From NCBI GenBank assembly GCA_035513995.1, contig DATKBL010000060.1:1-30787 (forward strand): a DNA stretch of 30,787 nt, given 5' to 3'. The position numbers and the translations under genes are program-made. The first letter of the stretch is position 1; the number at the start of each line of letters is the position of its first letter. Shown here one piece after another: positions 14,564-21,874 of the stretch. The notes under the pieces were generated by a model. That model made no database searches and was not told the DNA's origin. It saw nothing but the letters and a program-made list of their open reading frames with translations. This DNA comes from DASUTW01 sp035513995 (GTDB lineage: Bacteria; Actinomycetota; UBA4738; CALAEC01).

Positions 14564-14579
14564 CCCTCCGTGCGGAGGG
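14564..14579 (+). repeat. Hairpin with the DNRLRE gene's start codon in its loop
   Basis: CCCTCC-GTGC-GGAGGG: perfect 6-bp arms with a tetraloop that contains the GTG start (14570-14572). The likely RBS (GGGGGTGA, 14556-14563) lies just outside. If it forms, ribosomes finishing sipW would need to open it, which would couple the two genes. Confidence 0.4.
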
Positions 14580-15202
14580 CGGCGATCCTGTTGGTGGTGG
14601 CGGCGATGGGGATAATCGCCGGCTCCTCGCTCGGCTCCACGATCGCGGCGTTCTCGGCGACCACCTCGAACCCCGCGAACAGCTTCGAGGCGGCGAGCTC
14701 CTTCTGCTCGGAGTCACAGACGCTCACCGCGACGCGTGACGCATGGATCGTGACGAACCCGGGCAACGGCAACAACGGGACCGACGCCAGTCTGTACGTG
14801 GCCTCCCGAGCCCAGAACCGGCGAACGTTCGTGGGGTTCGACCTCCCGGCGATCCCGGCGGGCTGCACCCTCACCGACGCGAGGCTGCGGCTGAACGCGA
14901 CCTCCTCGCAGGGGACCCGGACGATCCTCGCCTACCGCGTCAGCGGAGGCTGGACGGAGACCGGCGTGACCTGGAACAGCCAGCCGGGGACCTCCGGCTC
15001 GCCGGCCTCGACCTCCTCCGGCACGGGCTGGCGCGAGTGGGCGGTGCTCCAGCAGGTCCTGGACATGTACGCCTCCGGGAACCACGGGTTCATGCTTCGC
15101 GACCAGACCGAGGGCGCGAACGGGCAGGGGTTCACCCAGATCTACGATAGCCGCGAGGGCGGTGCCGTCGACGCTCCCACCCTCGTCCTCACGTACGGCT
15201 GA
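14570..15202 (+). CDS. DNRLRE-domain secreted protein with SipW-type signal peptide
   Basis: A 210-residue exported protein from a GTG start, 6 nt after the sipW stop. The hydrophobic segment (~4-26) leads into TIAAFSATTSNPANSFEA, again a SipW-type cleavage region. The mature part (~45-210) matches the DNRLRE/CBM96-like beta-sandwich: TATRDAWIVTNPGNGNNGTD, then TFVGFDLPAIPAGCTLTDAR, GWTETGVTWNSQP and DAPTLVLTYG at the end. Such domains occur in cell-surface and carbohydrate-associated proteins. Here the domain stands alone, so it may be a matrix or adhesin component rather than an enzyme appendage. It ends the cassette. Confidence 0.78.
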   Translation: MRRAAILLVVAAMGIIAGSSLGSTIAAFSATTSNPANSFEAASSFCSESQTLTATRDAWIVTNPGNGNNGTDASLYVASRAQNRRTFVGFDLPAIPAGCTLTDARLRLNATSSQGTRTILAYRVSGGWTETGVTWNSQPGTSGSPASTSSGTGWREWAVLQQVLDMYASGNHGFMLRDQTEGANGQGFTQIYDSREGGAVDAPTLVLTYG

Positions 15203-15228
15203 CCGACCCGACCGGGCCGCGCTAGCAT
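15199..15228 (+). promoter_or_regulatory. Promoter of crotonase gene (leaderless)
   Basis: CTGACC (15199-15204) and TAGCAT (15223-15228), spacer 18 nt. The -10 box ends 6 nt before ATG 15235, with no Shine-Dalgarno sequence, so the mRNA probably starts at the ATG. Confidence 0.5.
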
Positions 15229-15234
15229 GACCGC

Positions 15235-16026
15235 ATGACGCTCGTCCGGACGCAGCCCGGTCGCATCTGGCGGATCACCCTCGCCCGCCCCGACCAGCGC
15301 AACGCCGTGAACGCCGAGATGCTGGGGGAGCTCCTGCGGGCCCTCGGCGACGTCGCCGCCGACCGCGACGCCCGCGTCGTGATCCTCTCCGGCGAAGGGA
15401 GGCACTTCTGCGCCGGGGCCGACATCGAGGAGCTGGCCCACGCCACCGAGGGGCCCGACGGGATCGACTACGGCCGGGCCTTCGAGGAGGTGATGCGCTC
15501 GATCGCCGACCTGCCGGTCCCCGTGCTGGCCGTCGTGCAGGGCGGCGCGCTCGGGGCCGGGTGCCAGCTCGTCGTGGCGTGCGACCTGGCGATCGCCGCC
15601 ACGGAGGCGACCTTCGGCATCCCCTCGGCTCGTCTGGGTGTGGTGGTCGGCTTCGAGAACATCCAGCGGCTCGTCCTCGCGGTCGGCCCGAAGCGGGCCG
15701 GGGCTCTCCTCCTGGGGACCCGCACGATCTCGGGCGAGGAGGCGGCCGACTGGGGCCTGGTGGGCGAGGCCGTTCCGCCGGAGGATCTCCCCGACCGGGC
15801 GCTGGCCTACGCGGAGGAGATCGCCGACGCCGCGCCGCTGTCGGTGCAGGCCTCGAAGCGAGGGATCCGGCAGGTCCTCTCCCGCCTCTCGGTGGACCGC
15901 GAGGTGGAGGGCTTCCGCGTGGCCGACTTCGACATGATGGCGGCGCACGCGTTCGGAAGCGAGGATCTCAAGGAGGGGATCGCCGCGTTCCGGGAGCGGC
16001 GCGACCCCGAGTTCCGCGGCCGCTGA
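15235..16026 (+). CDS. Enoyl-CoA hydratase/isomerase (crotonase) family protein, atypical active site
   Basis: A 263-residue crotonase-fold protein that should bind an acyl-CoA thioester. The two oxyanion-hole segments are present: HFCAGADIEEL and QGGALGAGCQL. The two catalytic glutamates of true hydratases are not. FGxPE is FGIPSARLG here, and the later glutamate position falls in RAGALLLG. It may therefore catalyse a different crotonase reaction (isomerisation, hydrolysis or decarboxylation) or only bind CoA esters. Homology-based naming as a hydratase would be unsafe. It is followed by nth with a TGATG stop/start overlap, an unexpected operon partner. Confidence 0.82.
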   Translation: MTLVRTQPGRIWRITLARPDQRNAVNAEMLGELLRALGDVAADRDARVVILSGEGRHFCAGADIEELAHATEGPDGIDYGRAFEEVMRSIADLPVPVLAVVQGGALGAGCQLVVACDLAIAATEATFGIPSARLGVVVGFENIQRLVLAVGPKRAGALLLGTRTISGEEAADWGLVGEAVPPEDLPDRALAYAEEIADAAPLSVQASKRGIRQVLSRLSVDREVEGFRVADFDMMAAHAFGSEDLKEGIAAFRERRDPEFRGR

Positions 16027-16700
16027 TGCCGAGGACGCTCACGCGGGAGTCGCCGATCGAGGAGCGCGCGCCCGAGGTGATCCGGCTCCTGATGCGCGAG
16101 TACCCCGAAGCTCGCGTGGCCCTTCGCTTCGAGACCCCGCTGGAGTGCCTCGTGGCCACGATCCTCTCCGCCCAGTCCACCGACAAGAAGATCAACGAGG
16201 TCACCGAGACGCTCTTCCGGAAGTACCGGAGCGCGGAGGACTACCTGAAGGTGCCCGAGGAGGAGCTGAAGGAGGATCTCCGGCCGACGGGGTTCTTCAA
16301 CCAGAAGGCCAAGGCCGTGCGCGGGGCCTGCCGGATGATCGTGGAGGAGTTCGGCGGGGAGGTCCCCGATTCGATGGCCGACCTCGTGAAGCTCCCGGGG
16401 GTGGCCCGGAAGACGGCGAACATCGTGCTCTGGAACTCCTTCCCGGAGAAGGCGAAGGAGGACCCCGACGCCGGCATCGCCGTGGACACCCACGTCAAGA
16501 GGGTGTCCCAGCGGTTGGGGCTCACGGCCCAGAAGGACCCGGACAAGATCGAGCGCGACCTGATGGAGCTCCTGCCCCGGAGCGAGTGGTACCGGTTCAG
16601 CTACGTCCTGATCGAACACGGGCGACAGGTGTGCGACGCGAAGCGCCCCCGGTGCGAGGAGTGCGCGGTCAGCCAGCTCTGCCCGGCGAGCCGAGTCTAG
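16026..16700 (+). CDS. nth: Endonuclease III (DNA glycosylase/AP lyase)
   Basis: A 224-residue base-excision repair enzyme that removes oxidised pyrimidines and nicks abasic sites. The helix-hairpin-helix LPGVARKTANIVL contains the catalytic lysine K129. The catalytic aspartate D154 is in VDTHVKRVSQRLG. Four cysteines C203-x6-C210-x2-C213-x5-C219 bind the [4Fe-4S] cluster. All key residues are intact. ATG overlaps the stop of the crotonase gene, and the stop shares the palindrome CTAG with the convergent bioY. Confidence 0.97.
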   Translation: MPRTLTRESPIEERAPEVIRLLMREYPEARVALRFETPLECLVATILSAQSTDKKINEVTETLFRKYRSAEDYLKVPEEELKEDLRPTGFFNQKAKAVRGACRMIVEEFGGEVPDSMADLVKLPGVARKTANIVLWNSFPEKAKEDPDAGIAVDTHVKRVSQRLGLTAQKDPDKIERDLMELLPRSEWYRFSYVLIEHGRQVCDAKRPRCEECAVSQLCPASRV

Positions 16701-17287
16701 TCCTCGCGCCGCTCCACGAGCCGCCAGGCCAGCGGCAGCGCACCCGCCGCCAGCAGCAGCTTGATCGTGTCGCCGATCACGAACGGCGCGAGCCCCAGGG
16801 TCAGCGCGTCCTGGAGTCCCACGTCGATCGAGGCCATGAGCCACGAGATCCCGAAGACGTAGATCACGATGTGGCCGAGGAGCATCACGCTGATCGAGGA
16901 GCGGATGCTCCGGTCCCATCCTCGGTTCGCCAGCCAGCCCATCAGGATCGCGGCCGCCAGGAAGCCCCAGATATAGCCCCCGCTCGCCGTGGCCAGCGTG
17001 AGCACCTCGAGCCCGCCTTTCCCCTCGGCGGCGAAGGGGAGGCCGACGGCGATCTCGGCCAGGTAGAGAAGCAGGGTCAGTCCTCCGAGCAGCCATCCGA
17101 ACGCCGTCCCCACCAGGAGCACCCCCAGCGTCTGACCGCTGATCGGCACGGGGGTGAAGGGGAGCCGCACCGCTACCTGGGCCAGCGCCGCGACGAGAAG
17201 GCTCCCGCCGATGACGAGGGCGGCCTGGTAGGCGATGCGGGCTCCTCGGGCGCTCGGCAGGGGCAGGGCCTGGGCCAGTGCGGTCAC
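16697..17287 (-). CDS. bioY: BioY biotin transporter substrate-binding component
   Basis: A 196-residue membrane protein with about six hydrophobic segments. Family landmarks are LPFTPVPISGQTLGVLLVG, then LYLAEIAVGLPFAAEG, ASGGYIWGFLAAA and the C-terminal FVIGDTIKLLLAAG. BioY is the S-component of ECF-type vitamin transporters and captures biotin. The energising partners (EcfA and EcfT) are not in the window. The GTG start at 17287 has GGAGGGA at good spacing. It is the last gene of a leftward unit with whiB and a small membrane protein. No biotin-repressor operator was recognised. Confidence 0.93.
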   Translation of the reverse strand: MTALAQALPLPSARGARIAYQAALVIGGSLLVAALAQVAVRLPFTPVPISGQTLGVLLVGTAFGWLLGGLTLLLYLAEIAVGLPFAAEGKGGLEVLTLATASGGYIWGFLAAAILMGWLANRGWDRSIRSSISVMLLGHIVIYVFGISWLMASIDVGLQDALTLGLAPFVIGDTIKLLLAAGALPLAWRLVERRED

Positions 17288-17312
17288 GATCCCTCCTTCC
17301 TCGAGCTGCGCC

Positions 17313-17456
17313 TCAGACCAGCCGGACGGCGGCCGCGACGCCCGCGGCGATTGTCACGATCACGAGCAGGGCGAGGATGCTCCGGCGTCGCGATTCCGGG
17401 AAGGTCTCGTAGGAGAACCCCACCGGCTCGTGGCTGGGCTCGGGGAGGGTCCTCAC
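17313..17456 (-). CDS. Small single-pass membrane protein between whiB and bioY
   Basis: A 47-residue protein from a GTG 5 nt after the whiB stop. A soluble N-terminal half (RTLPEPSHEPVGFSYETFPE) is followed by an arginine cluster and one C-terminal hydrophobic helix (ILALLVIVTIAAGVAAAVRL). It resembles a tail-anchored mini-protein. No family was recognised. The position, 25 nt before bioY on the same strand, suggests co-transcription. A longer frame starting further upstream would overlap whiB and is less likely. Confidence 0.5.
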   Translation of the reverse strand: MRTLPEPSHEPVGFSYETFPESRRRSILALLVIVTIAAGVAAAVRLV

Positions 17457-17461
17457 GGCGG

Positions 17462-17719
17462 TCAGCGGAGGACGGGGATGCGGGGGCCGAAGCGTCGAGA
17501 GCGCCTCATCGCCTTCCGCTCCTCCTCGGAGGTGCCGCCCCAGACGCCGGCGTCCTGACCGGACGTGAGCGCCCACTCGAGACATTCCTCACGGACTTCG
17601 CACTGCATGCAGATGGCGCGCGCGCGCTCGATCTGTTCGAGCGCGGGGCCGGAGGTCCCGACGGGGAAGAAGAGCTCGGGGTCCTCGTCCCTGCACCTCG
17701 CTCGCTGTACCCAGTCCAT
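17462..17719 (-). CDS. whiB: WhiB-family iron-sulfur regulator (WhiB1/WblE-like)
   Basis: An 85-residue transcription factor of the actinobacteria-specific WhiB-like family. The [4Fe-4S] ligands are C9, C37, C40 and C46 (ARCRDEDPELFFP, then AICMQCEVREECLEWAL). The turn GVWGG (58-62) and a basic C-terminal tail follow. The MDW N-terminus and ELFFPVGTSGPALEQIE resemble WhiB1 of Mycobacterium and WblE of Streptomyces, nitric oxide- and oxygen-responsive proteins that bind the principal sigma factor. ATG 17719 is preceded by TTGGGAG. A strong promoter lies about 80 bp upstream, on the same strand. Confidence 0.95.
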   Translation of the reverse strand: MDWVQRARCRDEDPELFFPVGTSGPALEQIERARAICMQCEVREECLEWALTSGQDAGVWGGTSEEERKAMRRSRRFGPRIPVLR

Positions 17720-17798
17720 CCGGCTCCCAACTCGCCCGGTCTCGGGAATTCGTCCACAAGCCTCGAAATCGAAGGCGCCCCGGCCGGCGCAGTCCCGG

Positions 17799-17828
17799 AG
17801 TATAGTGGCGCCCGACCACCCCTGACAA
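17799..17828 (-). promoter_or_regulatory. whiB promoter, overlapping a plus-strand -10-like box
   Basis: On the minus strand, TTGTCA (17828-17823) and TATACT (17804-17799) are separated by 18 nt, giving a leader of about 70 nt before whiB. The same bases read on the plus strand give TATAGT (17801-17806), which could serve the divergent GDPD gene, but no plus-strand -35 is visible. Confidence 0.6.
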
Positions 17829-17842
17829 GACCTATTTCCCGT

Positions 17843-18628
17843 ATGCATCGAACCCTCGAGCCCGGCCCGGCACGCCTCCTCGTGATCGCCCACCGGGGAG
17901 CCTCCGCCGACCACCCCGAGAACACGCTGGCCGCGTTCGCGGCGGCGGCCGAGGCGGGCGCTGACCTCGTCGAGCTCGACGCGAGGATCACCGCCGACGG
18001 CGTCGCCGTGGCCCTGCACGATCTCGACCTCGACCGGACGACCGACGCGCGGGGGGCCGTGCACGCGATGCCCCTCGCGGAGGTGAAGCGGGCCGACGCC
18101 TCGGGAGGCCGGGGCCCTCGGCAGGAGGTCCCGACGCTGGCCGAGGTGCTGGAGCTCCTCGCGGAAACCGGCACGGGGGTGGACGTCGAGATCAAGAACC
18201 TCCCCGGAGAGCCCTCCTACGAGCGCGGCGGGGCCGCGATCGTCGAGGCCGTGCTGGGGGCCCTCGAGGGGTTCCCGGGAGCGGCGATCGTGACCTCGTT
18301 CGACCCCTCCAGCCTTCGGACGGCGCGGAGGCTCGCCCCCGAGGTCGCCACCGGCCTTCTCACGCTGGGGGCCGAGGGGCCGGAGGCCGCGCTCGATCTC
18401 GTCCTCGAGGATGGCCATCCGTGGCTCCTCCCGCACGTCTTCGCCGTCGACCGCGGCGGCGACGAGCTCCTCGGGGCGGCGCGCGATCGAGGGGTGGCCG
18501 TCGGGACGTGGACGGTCGACGACGAGGCCGCGATCGAGCGGCTCTTCGCCCGCGGGGTGGCCGCGGTGGCCACGAACCGTCCGGCGATCGGGGTGGGCGC
18601 GCGCGACCGGGTCGCGGCCGCGTCCTGA
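17843..18628 (+). CDS. Glycerophosphodiester phosphodiesterase family protein
   Basis: A 261-residue TIM-barrel phosphodiesterase that hydrolyses glycerophosphodiesters from phospholipid turnover to glycerol-3-phosphate and an alcohol. The metal and catalytic residues are present: H17-R18 in AHRGAS, E27 in HPENT, E44 and D46 in LVELDAR, and H59 in ALHDLDLDRTT, then VDVEIKN. There is no signal peptide, so it is cytoplasmic. No Shine-Dalgarno sequence is seen before the ATG. It lies 3 nt from the convergent lipid kinase gene. Confidence 0.9.
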   Translation: MHRTLEPGPARLLVIAHRGASADHPENTLAAFAAAAEAGADLVELDARITADGVAVALHDLDLDRTTDARGAVHAMPLAEVKRADASGGRGPRQEVPTLAEVLELLAETGTGVDVEIKNLPGEPSYERGGAAIVEAVLGALEGFPGAAIVTSFDPSSLRTARRLAPEVATGLLTLGAEGPEAALDLVLEDGHPWLLPHVFAVDRGGDELLGAARDRGVAVGTWTVDDEAAIERLFARGVAAVATNRPAIGVGARDRVAAAS

Positions 18629-18631
18629 CGC

Positions 18632-19543
18632 TCAGGCCAGGATCGCCAGGGCGCCGGGGACCGACTCGAGCAGCAGCCGGTCGTGCCGGCCGACGTACTC
18701 CCCGTCCATCTGCACGGGGTGGGGCGAGGCCGCGGTCACCTCGATCCGCTCTTGATCGTGGAGCGAGAGCGCCCGCCGGTCGAGGGCGTGCCGGCCGCTC
18801 CCCATCGTCTTGAGCGCCCACCGGACGACCCGCAGCCGGCTCACCGGGCCTCCGGCGAACGCGTCCAGGCCGAGGTCGAGGCTGGCGCGAGGGCACACCC
18901 GGATCGGCAGGTGGCCCAGGTAGCTGTAGGGGTCGCAGCTCTGGGCGATCAGAAAGGTGAGGCCGTCGCGCTCGTGCTCGAGGTCCGGGCCCCAGCGCGC
19001 CCGGATCCTCGGCGTTCGGAAGTCGTAGGAGACCAGGCCCGCGCGGAGCGCCGTCCACACGAAGTAGCCGTGGCCCGCCGCGCGCTTCAGGTGCTGTCGC
19101 CGCTCGACCCGGCGCACGATCTCGCCGTCGAGCCCGATCCCGCACGAGAAGGTGAAGTAGCGATCGGCCGCGCGCCCGAGGGGGATGCGGCGGGCGGGGC
19201 CGCCGAGTCGCGCCAGGAGGAACCCCGCGGCCCGGATCGGCTCCTGGGGGATCCCCAGCGAGCGGGCGAGGACGTTCGTGCCTCCCCCGGGGATGATCGC
19301 GATCGGGACGTCCGAGCCCGCGAGCCCGTTCGCGACCTCGTTCACCGTGCCGTCGCCCCCCATCACCGCGACCACGTCGTGGTCGCCGGCGGCGGCCTCG
19401 CGAGCCAGCTCGGCCGCGTGCCCCGGCCCGCGCGTAAGCTCGATCTGGACCTTCGCCTGGTCCGAGAGCGCCCGCTCGATGAACCGCACCGTCCGGGGCG
19501 TGACCGTCCCCGCGCGGGCGTTCACCACCAGGAGGAGCCGCAT
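18632..19543 (-). CDS. Diacylglycerol kinase-family lipid kinase
   Basis: A 303-residue protein of the DgkB/YegS/sphingosine-kinase family. The nucleotide-binding GGDGTVNEV starts at residue 62, and PGGGTNVLARSLGIP starts at 85. The C-terminal beta-sandwich domain contains SCGIGLDGE and ends with PVQMDGEYVG. The family phosphorylates diacylglycerol or related lipids at the membrane surface. Here the lipid substrate is unknown. ATG 19543 (MRLLLVVNARAG) matches the family N-terminus. The convergent GDPD gene also acts on phospholipid-derived substrates, but the two are not co-transcribed. Confidence 0.9.
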   Translation of the reverse strand: MRLLLVVNARAGTVTPRTVRFIERALSDQAKVQIELTRGPGHAAELAREAAAGDHDVVAVMGGDGTVNEVANGLAGSDVPIAIIPGGGTNVLARSLGIPQEPIRAAGFLLARLGGPARRIPLGRAADRYFTFSCGIGLDGEIVRRVERRQHLKRAAGHGYFVWTALRAGLVSYDFRTPRIRARWGPDLEHERDGLTFLIAQSCDPYSYLGHLPIRVCPRASLDLGLDAFAGGPVSRLRVVRWALKTMGSGRHALDRRALSLHDQERIEVTAASPHPVQMDGEYVGRHDRLLLESVPGALAILA

Positions 19544-19582
19544 CGCGCCATTCTCGTGGAACGGCGGGGCAGATGGAACCCG

Positions 19583-19588
19583 TAGAAT
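19583..19588 (+). promoter_or_regulatory. -10 box for leaderless transcript of helical unknown
   Basis: TAGAAT ends 7 nt before GTG 19596, with no Shine-Dalgarno sequence. No good -35 hexamer at 16-19 nt. Confidence 0.4.
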
Positions 19589-19595
19589 CGCGCGC

Positions 19596-19967
19596 GTGTT
19601 GCGGCGAAGAAGGGGCATCCCGCGAGGGTTCGAGCGGATGGCGGCGGAGGTGGAGCGGGCGAAGGACGCGCTCGTCGCCGCCGTGCCCGCCTCGCGCAGG
19701 GAGCCGGAGCCGCTCGCCGCCTCGATCCTCGGGTTCGAGGAGCGGTTGGGCGCGGCACTCAGGGAGCTCGAGGCCTGGGAGGGCGCGCCCCCGGACCTCC
19801 ACGAGCGATGCCGGACGGCGATCGAGGAGGCCGCCCGCCGCTCCGAGTCGCTGCGCCTCCAGGCGCCCTCGCTCGAGTTCGAGGGGCTCGTGCTCGTGCT
19901 CGGGGACGTGATCGCCCCGCTGGACGCGCTCGGCGACGTGGAGCACGAGCTCGCTCGGCGCGCCTAG
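19596..19967 (+). CDS. Small helical protein, unknown
   Basis: A 123-residue protein, predicted almost wholly alpha-helical. The basic start LRRRRGIPRG is followed by heptad-like stretches (MAAEVERAKDALVAAVPAS, then LGFEERLGAALRELEAWE and IEEAARRSESLRLQA) and a less charged segment ending VEHELARRA. No signal peptide or membrane helix, one cysteine. The GTG start is chosen for the -10 box 7 nt upstream; ATG 19638 is possible. It lies between a divergent lipid kinase and a convergent ABC exporter. No family was recognised. Confidence 0.55.
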   Translation: MLRRRRGIPRGFERMAAEVERAKDALVAAVPASRREPEPLAASILGFEERLGAALRELEAWEGAPPDLHERCRTAIEEAARRSESLRLQAPSLEFEGLVLVLGDVIAPLDALGDVEHELARRA

Positions 19968-19983
19968 CGCTCCCGGACCGTGG

Positions 19984-20763
19984 TCACGAGGTCGCGCGGC
20001 GGAACGCGCGGGTGGCGCCGGTGAGCGTGAAGACCCCCACGACCGCGATCACCCCGAGGGTGATGCCGAGCTGGCCCCAGTCGTACCCGAAGTTCATGAA
20101 CGCCCGGGCCGTGTCGATCACGTAGCTCACCGGGTTGAACCGGCCCACGGTCTCGAGCCAGCCGGGGAGGAGCCCCTCGGGCATCATGGCCGTGGAGAGG
20201 AAGAGCAGGGGGAACGTCAGCAGGATCCCGATCATCATCGTGAGCTCGGCGTGCCGAGTGCGGAGGGCCACGATGTTCGACAGCCCCGCCCACACGATCC
20301 CGAAGAGCGCCGCGGTGACCAGCATCACGATCGCCCCCGGGATCCCGGTCTCGATCCTCGCGCCCATCAGCAGGGCGATCACCAGCACCATCCCGCCCTG
20401 GAGCAGCATCCGGAACGCGTCGGCCATCACCTTCCCGAGGAGCACGCTCGAGCGGCGGATCGGGCTGATCAGGAACTTGTCGAGCATCCCCGTCTCGAGA
20501 TCGGTGACCATCCCCATCCCCGACTGGAAGGCCGAGGTCAGCACGGTCATCGTCAGGACGCTCGGCGCGAAGAACATCAGGTACGAGTCGTAACCCTGCC
20601 GCTGGAACTGGGGGAACTCGCCGAGCCGCTGGAAGATCTGGGTGAACAGGATCAGCCAGAGCAGCGGCTGGAAGAGCGAGAAGAACACCATCATCGGGAC
20701 CCGCAGCAGCTTCCGCAGGTTCCGCTGGAAGAGGATCGTCGACTCGCCGAGGCTGCGCAGCAT
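19984..20763 (-). CDS. ABC-2 type transporter permease (DrrB-like)
   Basis: A 259-residue membrane protein of the ABC-2 exporter family with about six hydrophobic segments. The N-terminal LRKLLRVPMMVFFSLFQPLL, the FLISPIRRSSVLLGK loop, and FLSTAMMPEGLLPGWLETVG before NPVSYVIDTAR are the characteristic blocks. Relatives (DrrB) export drugs or lipids. ATG overlaps the ATPase stop (TGATG), so the two subunits are coupled. Substrate unknown. Confidence 0.92.
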   Translation of the reverse strand: MLRSLGESTILFQRNLRKLLRVPMMVFFSLFQPLLWLILFTQIFQRLGEFPQFQRQGYDSYLMFFAPSVLTMTVLTSAFQSGMGMVTDLETGMLDKFLISPIRRSSVLLGKVMADAFRMLLQGGMVLVIALLMGARIETGIPGAIVMLVTAALFGIVWAGLSNIVALRTRHAELTMMIGILLTFPLLFLSTAMMPEGLLPGWLETVGRFNPVSYVIDTARAFMNFGYDWGQLGITLGVIAVVGVFTLTGATRAFRRATS

Positions 20764-21773
20764 CAGCGCCTCCCCCGCATCACCCGGGACATCGGGCTTG
20801 GGGCCCGCGCGTTCGTGTCCTCGACCCGCATCCGCTCGCCGGTGTGCCGGAGGAAGACCTCGTCGAGCGTGGGCGAGGACATCGACAGCCGTGCCACCGG
20901 GATGCCGGCCGCGTCGAGCGTCCGAACGAGCGAGGAGAGCGCCTCGCCCGCATCCTTCACCGGCAGCGAGATCGAGTGGTCGAACACGGTGGGCTCCCCG
21001 GCCCCGGAGAAGGAGGTCACCGCCTCGACGGCGCGCCGCAGCGTGTCCTGGTCGGCGTCCTCGGCCAGCGAGAGCGTGACGACGTCGCCCCCGACCTCCT
21101 TCTTGAGGTCCGCGGGCGACCCCTCGACCACGATCCGCCCCTGGTCGATGATGGCGAGCCGGCTGCAGAGGCGGTCGGCCTCCTCGAGGTACTGGGTGGT
21201 GAGGAACACGGTGGTCCCGTCCCGGTTGAGCTCCTCGAGGTGGCGCCACATCGCGTTCCGCGTCTGCGGGTCGAGCCCGGTCGTCGGCTCGTCGAGGAAG
21301 AGGAGCGGCGGCCTGTGCACGAGCGACTGCGCCAGGTCGAGGCGGCGGCGCATCCCCCCGGAGAACCCCGCGGCGCGCTTCCCGGCGACCGTGGTGAGCG
21401 CGAACACCTCGAGCAGCTCGTCGGCCCGCTCGCGGGCCTCGGCCTTCCCCATCCCGTGCAGCCGCGCCTGGAGAACGAGGTTTTCGTGGCCGCTGAGGTC
21501 GTCGTCGATCCCGATGAACTGGGCCGCGTACCCGATCGAGCGGCGGACCGTGTCGGGGTCCTCGCCTACCTCGACCCCGGCCACCTTCGCGGACCCCGAG
21601 GTCTTCGGCAGCAGCGTGACGAGGACGCGGATCATGGTGGTCTTGCCGGCGCCGTTCGGACCCAGGAAGCCGAACATCTCGCCCTCGTCCACGTGGAAGG
21701 AGACGTCGTCGACCGCGCGGGTGCCGTCCGGATAGACCTTCGTCAGGTCCTCGACCTCGATCAGCTTCGCCAT
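20763..21773 (-). CDS. ABC transporter ATP-binding protein (DrrA-like)
   Basis: A 336-residue ATPase powering the permease encoded downstream. Walker A is GPNGAGKTT (38-46), the signature is FSGGM (137-141) and Walker B is LLFLDEP (157-163). After the ~230-residue core there is a C-terminal extension (~230-320) of the kind found in daunorubicin-resistance DrrA proteins, ending with the SSPTLDEVFLRHTGE motif. It is the first gene of a two-gene exporter operon. A TACTCT -10 box 8 nt before the ATG suggests a leaderless mRNA. Confidence 0.94.
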   Translation of the reverse strand: MAKLIEVEDLTKVYPDGTRAVDDVSFHVDEGEMFGFLGPNGAGKTTMIRVLVTLLPKTSGSAKVAGVEVGEDPDTVRRSIGYAAQFIGIDDDLSGHENLVLQARLHGMGKAEARERADELLEVFALTTVAGKRAAGFSGGMRRRLDLAQSLVHRPPLLFLDEPTTGLDPQTRNAMWRHLEELNRDGTTVFLTTQYLEEADRLCSRLAIIDQGRIVVEGSPADLKKEVGGDVVTLSLAEDADQDTLRRAVEAVTSFSGAGEPTVFDHSISLPVKDAGEALSSLVRTLDAAGIPVARLSMSSPTLDEVFLRHTGERMRVEDTNARAPSPMSRVMRGRR

Positions 21774-21781
21774 GCCGTCCC

Positions 21782-21787
21782 AGAGTA
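21782..21787 (-). promoter_or_regulatory. -10 box for leaderless ABC exporter transcript
   Basis: Minus-strand TACTCT (preceded by GCGGG) ends 8 nt before the ATPase ATG at 21773. The gap GGGACGGC is not a Shine-Dalgarno sequence at usable spacing. Confidence 0.4.
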
Positions 21788-21839
21788 CCCGCGCTCCCGG
21801 GAAACGCCCCAGGAAAGGCAGGTTTTCCCGACGCGGCGC

Positions 21840-21845
21840 TATCCT
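21840..21845 (+). promoter_or_regulatory. -10 box upstream of VOC protein gene
   Basis: TATCCT, with a leader of roughly 22 nt containing GAAAGGGG before ATG 21875. It lies in the 101-bp region divergent from the ABC operon. No clear -35. Confidence 0.35.
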
Positions 21846-21874
21846 TGGCGCTCCACGCGCGAAAGGGGTCCCAC

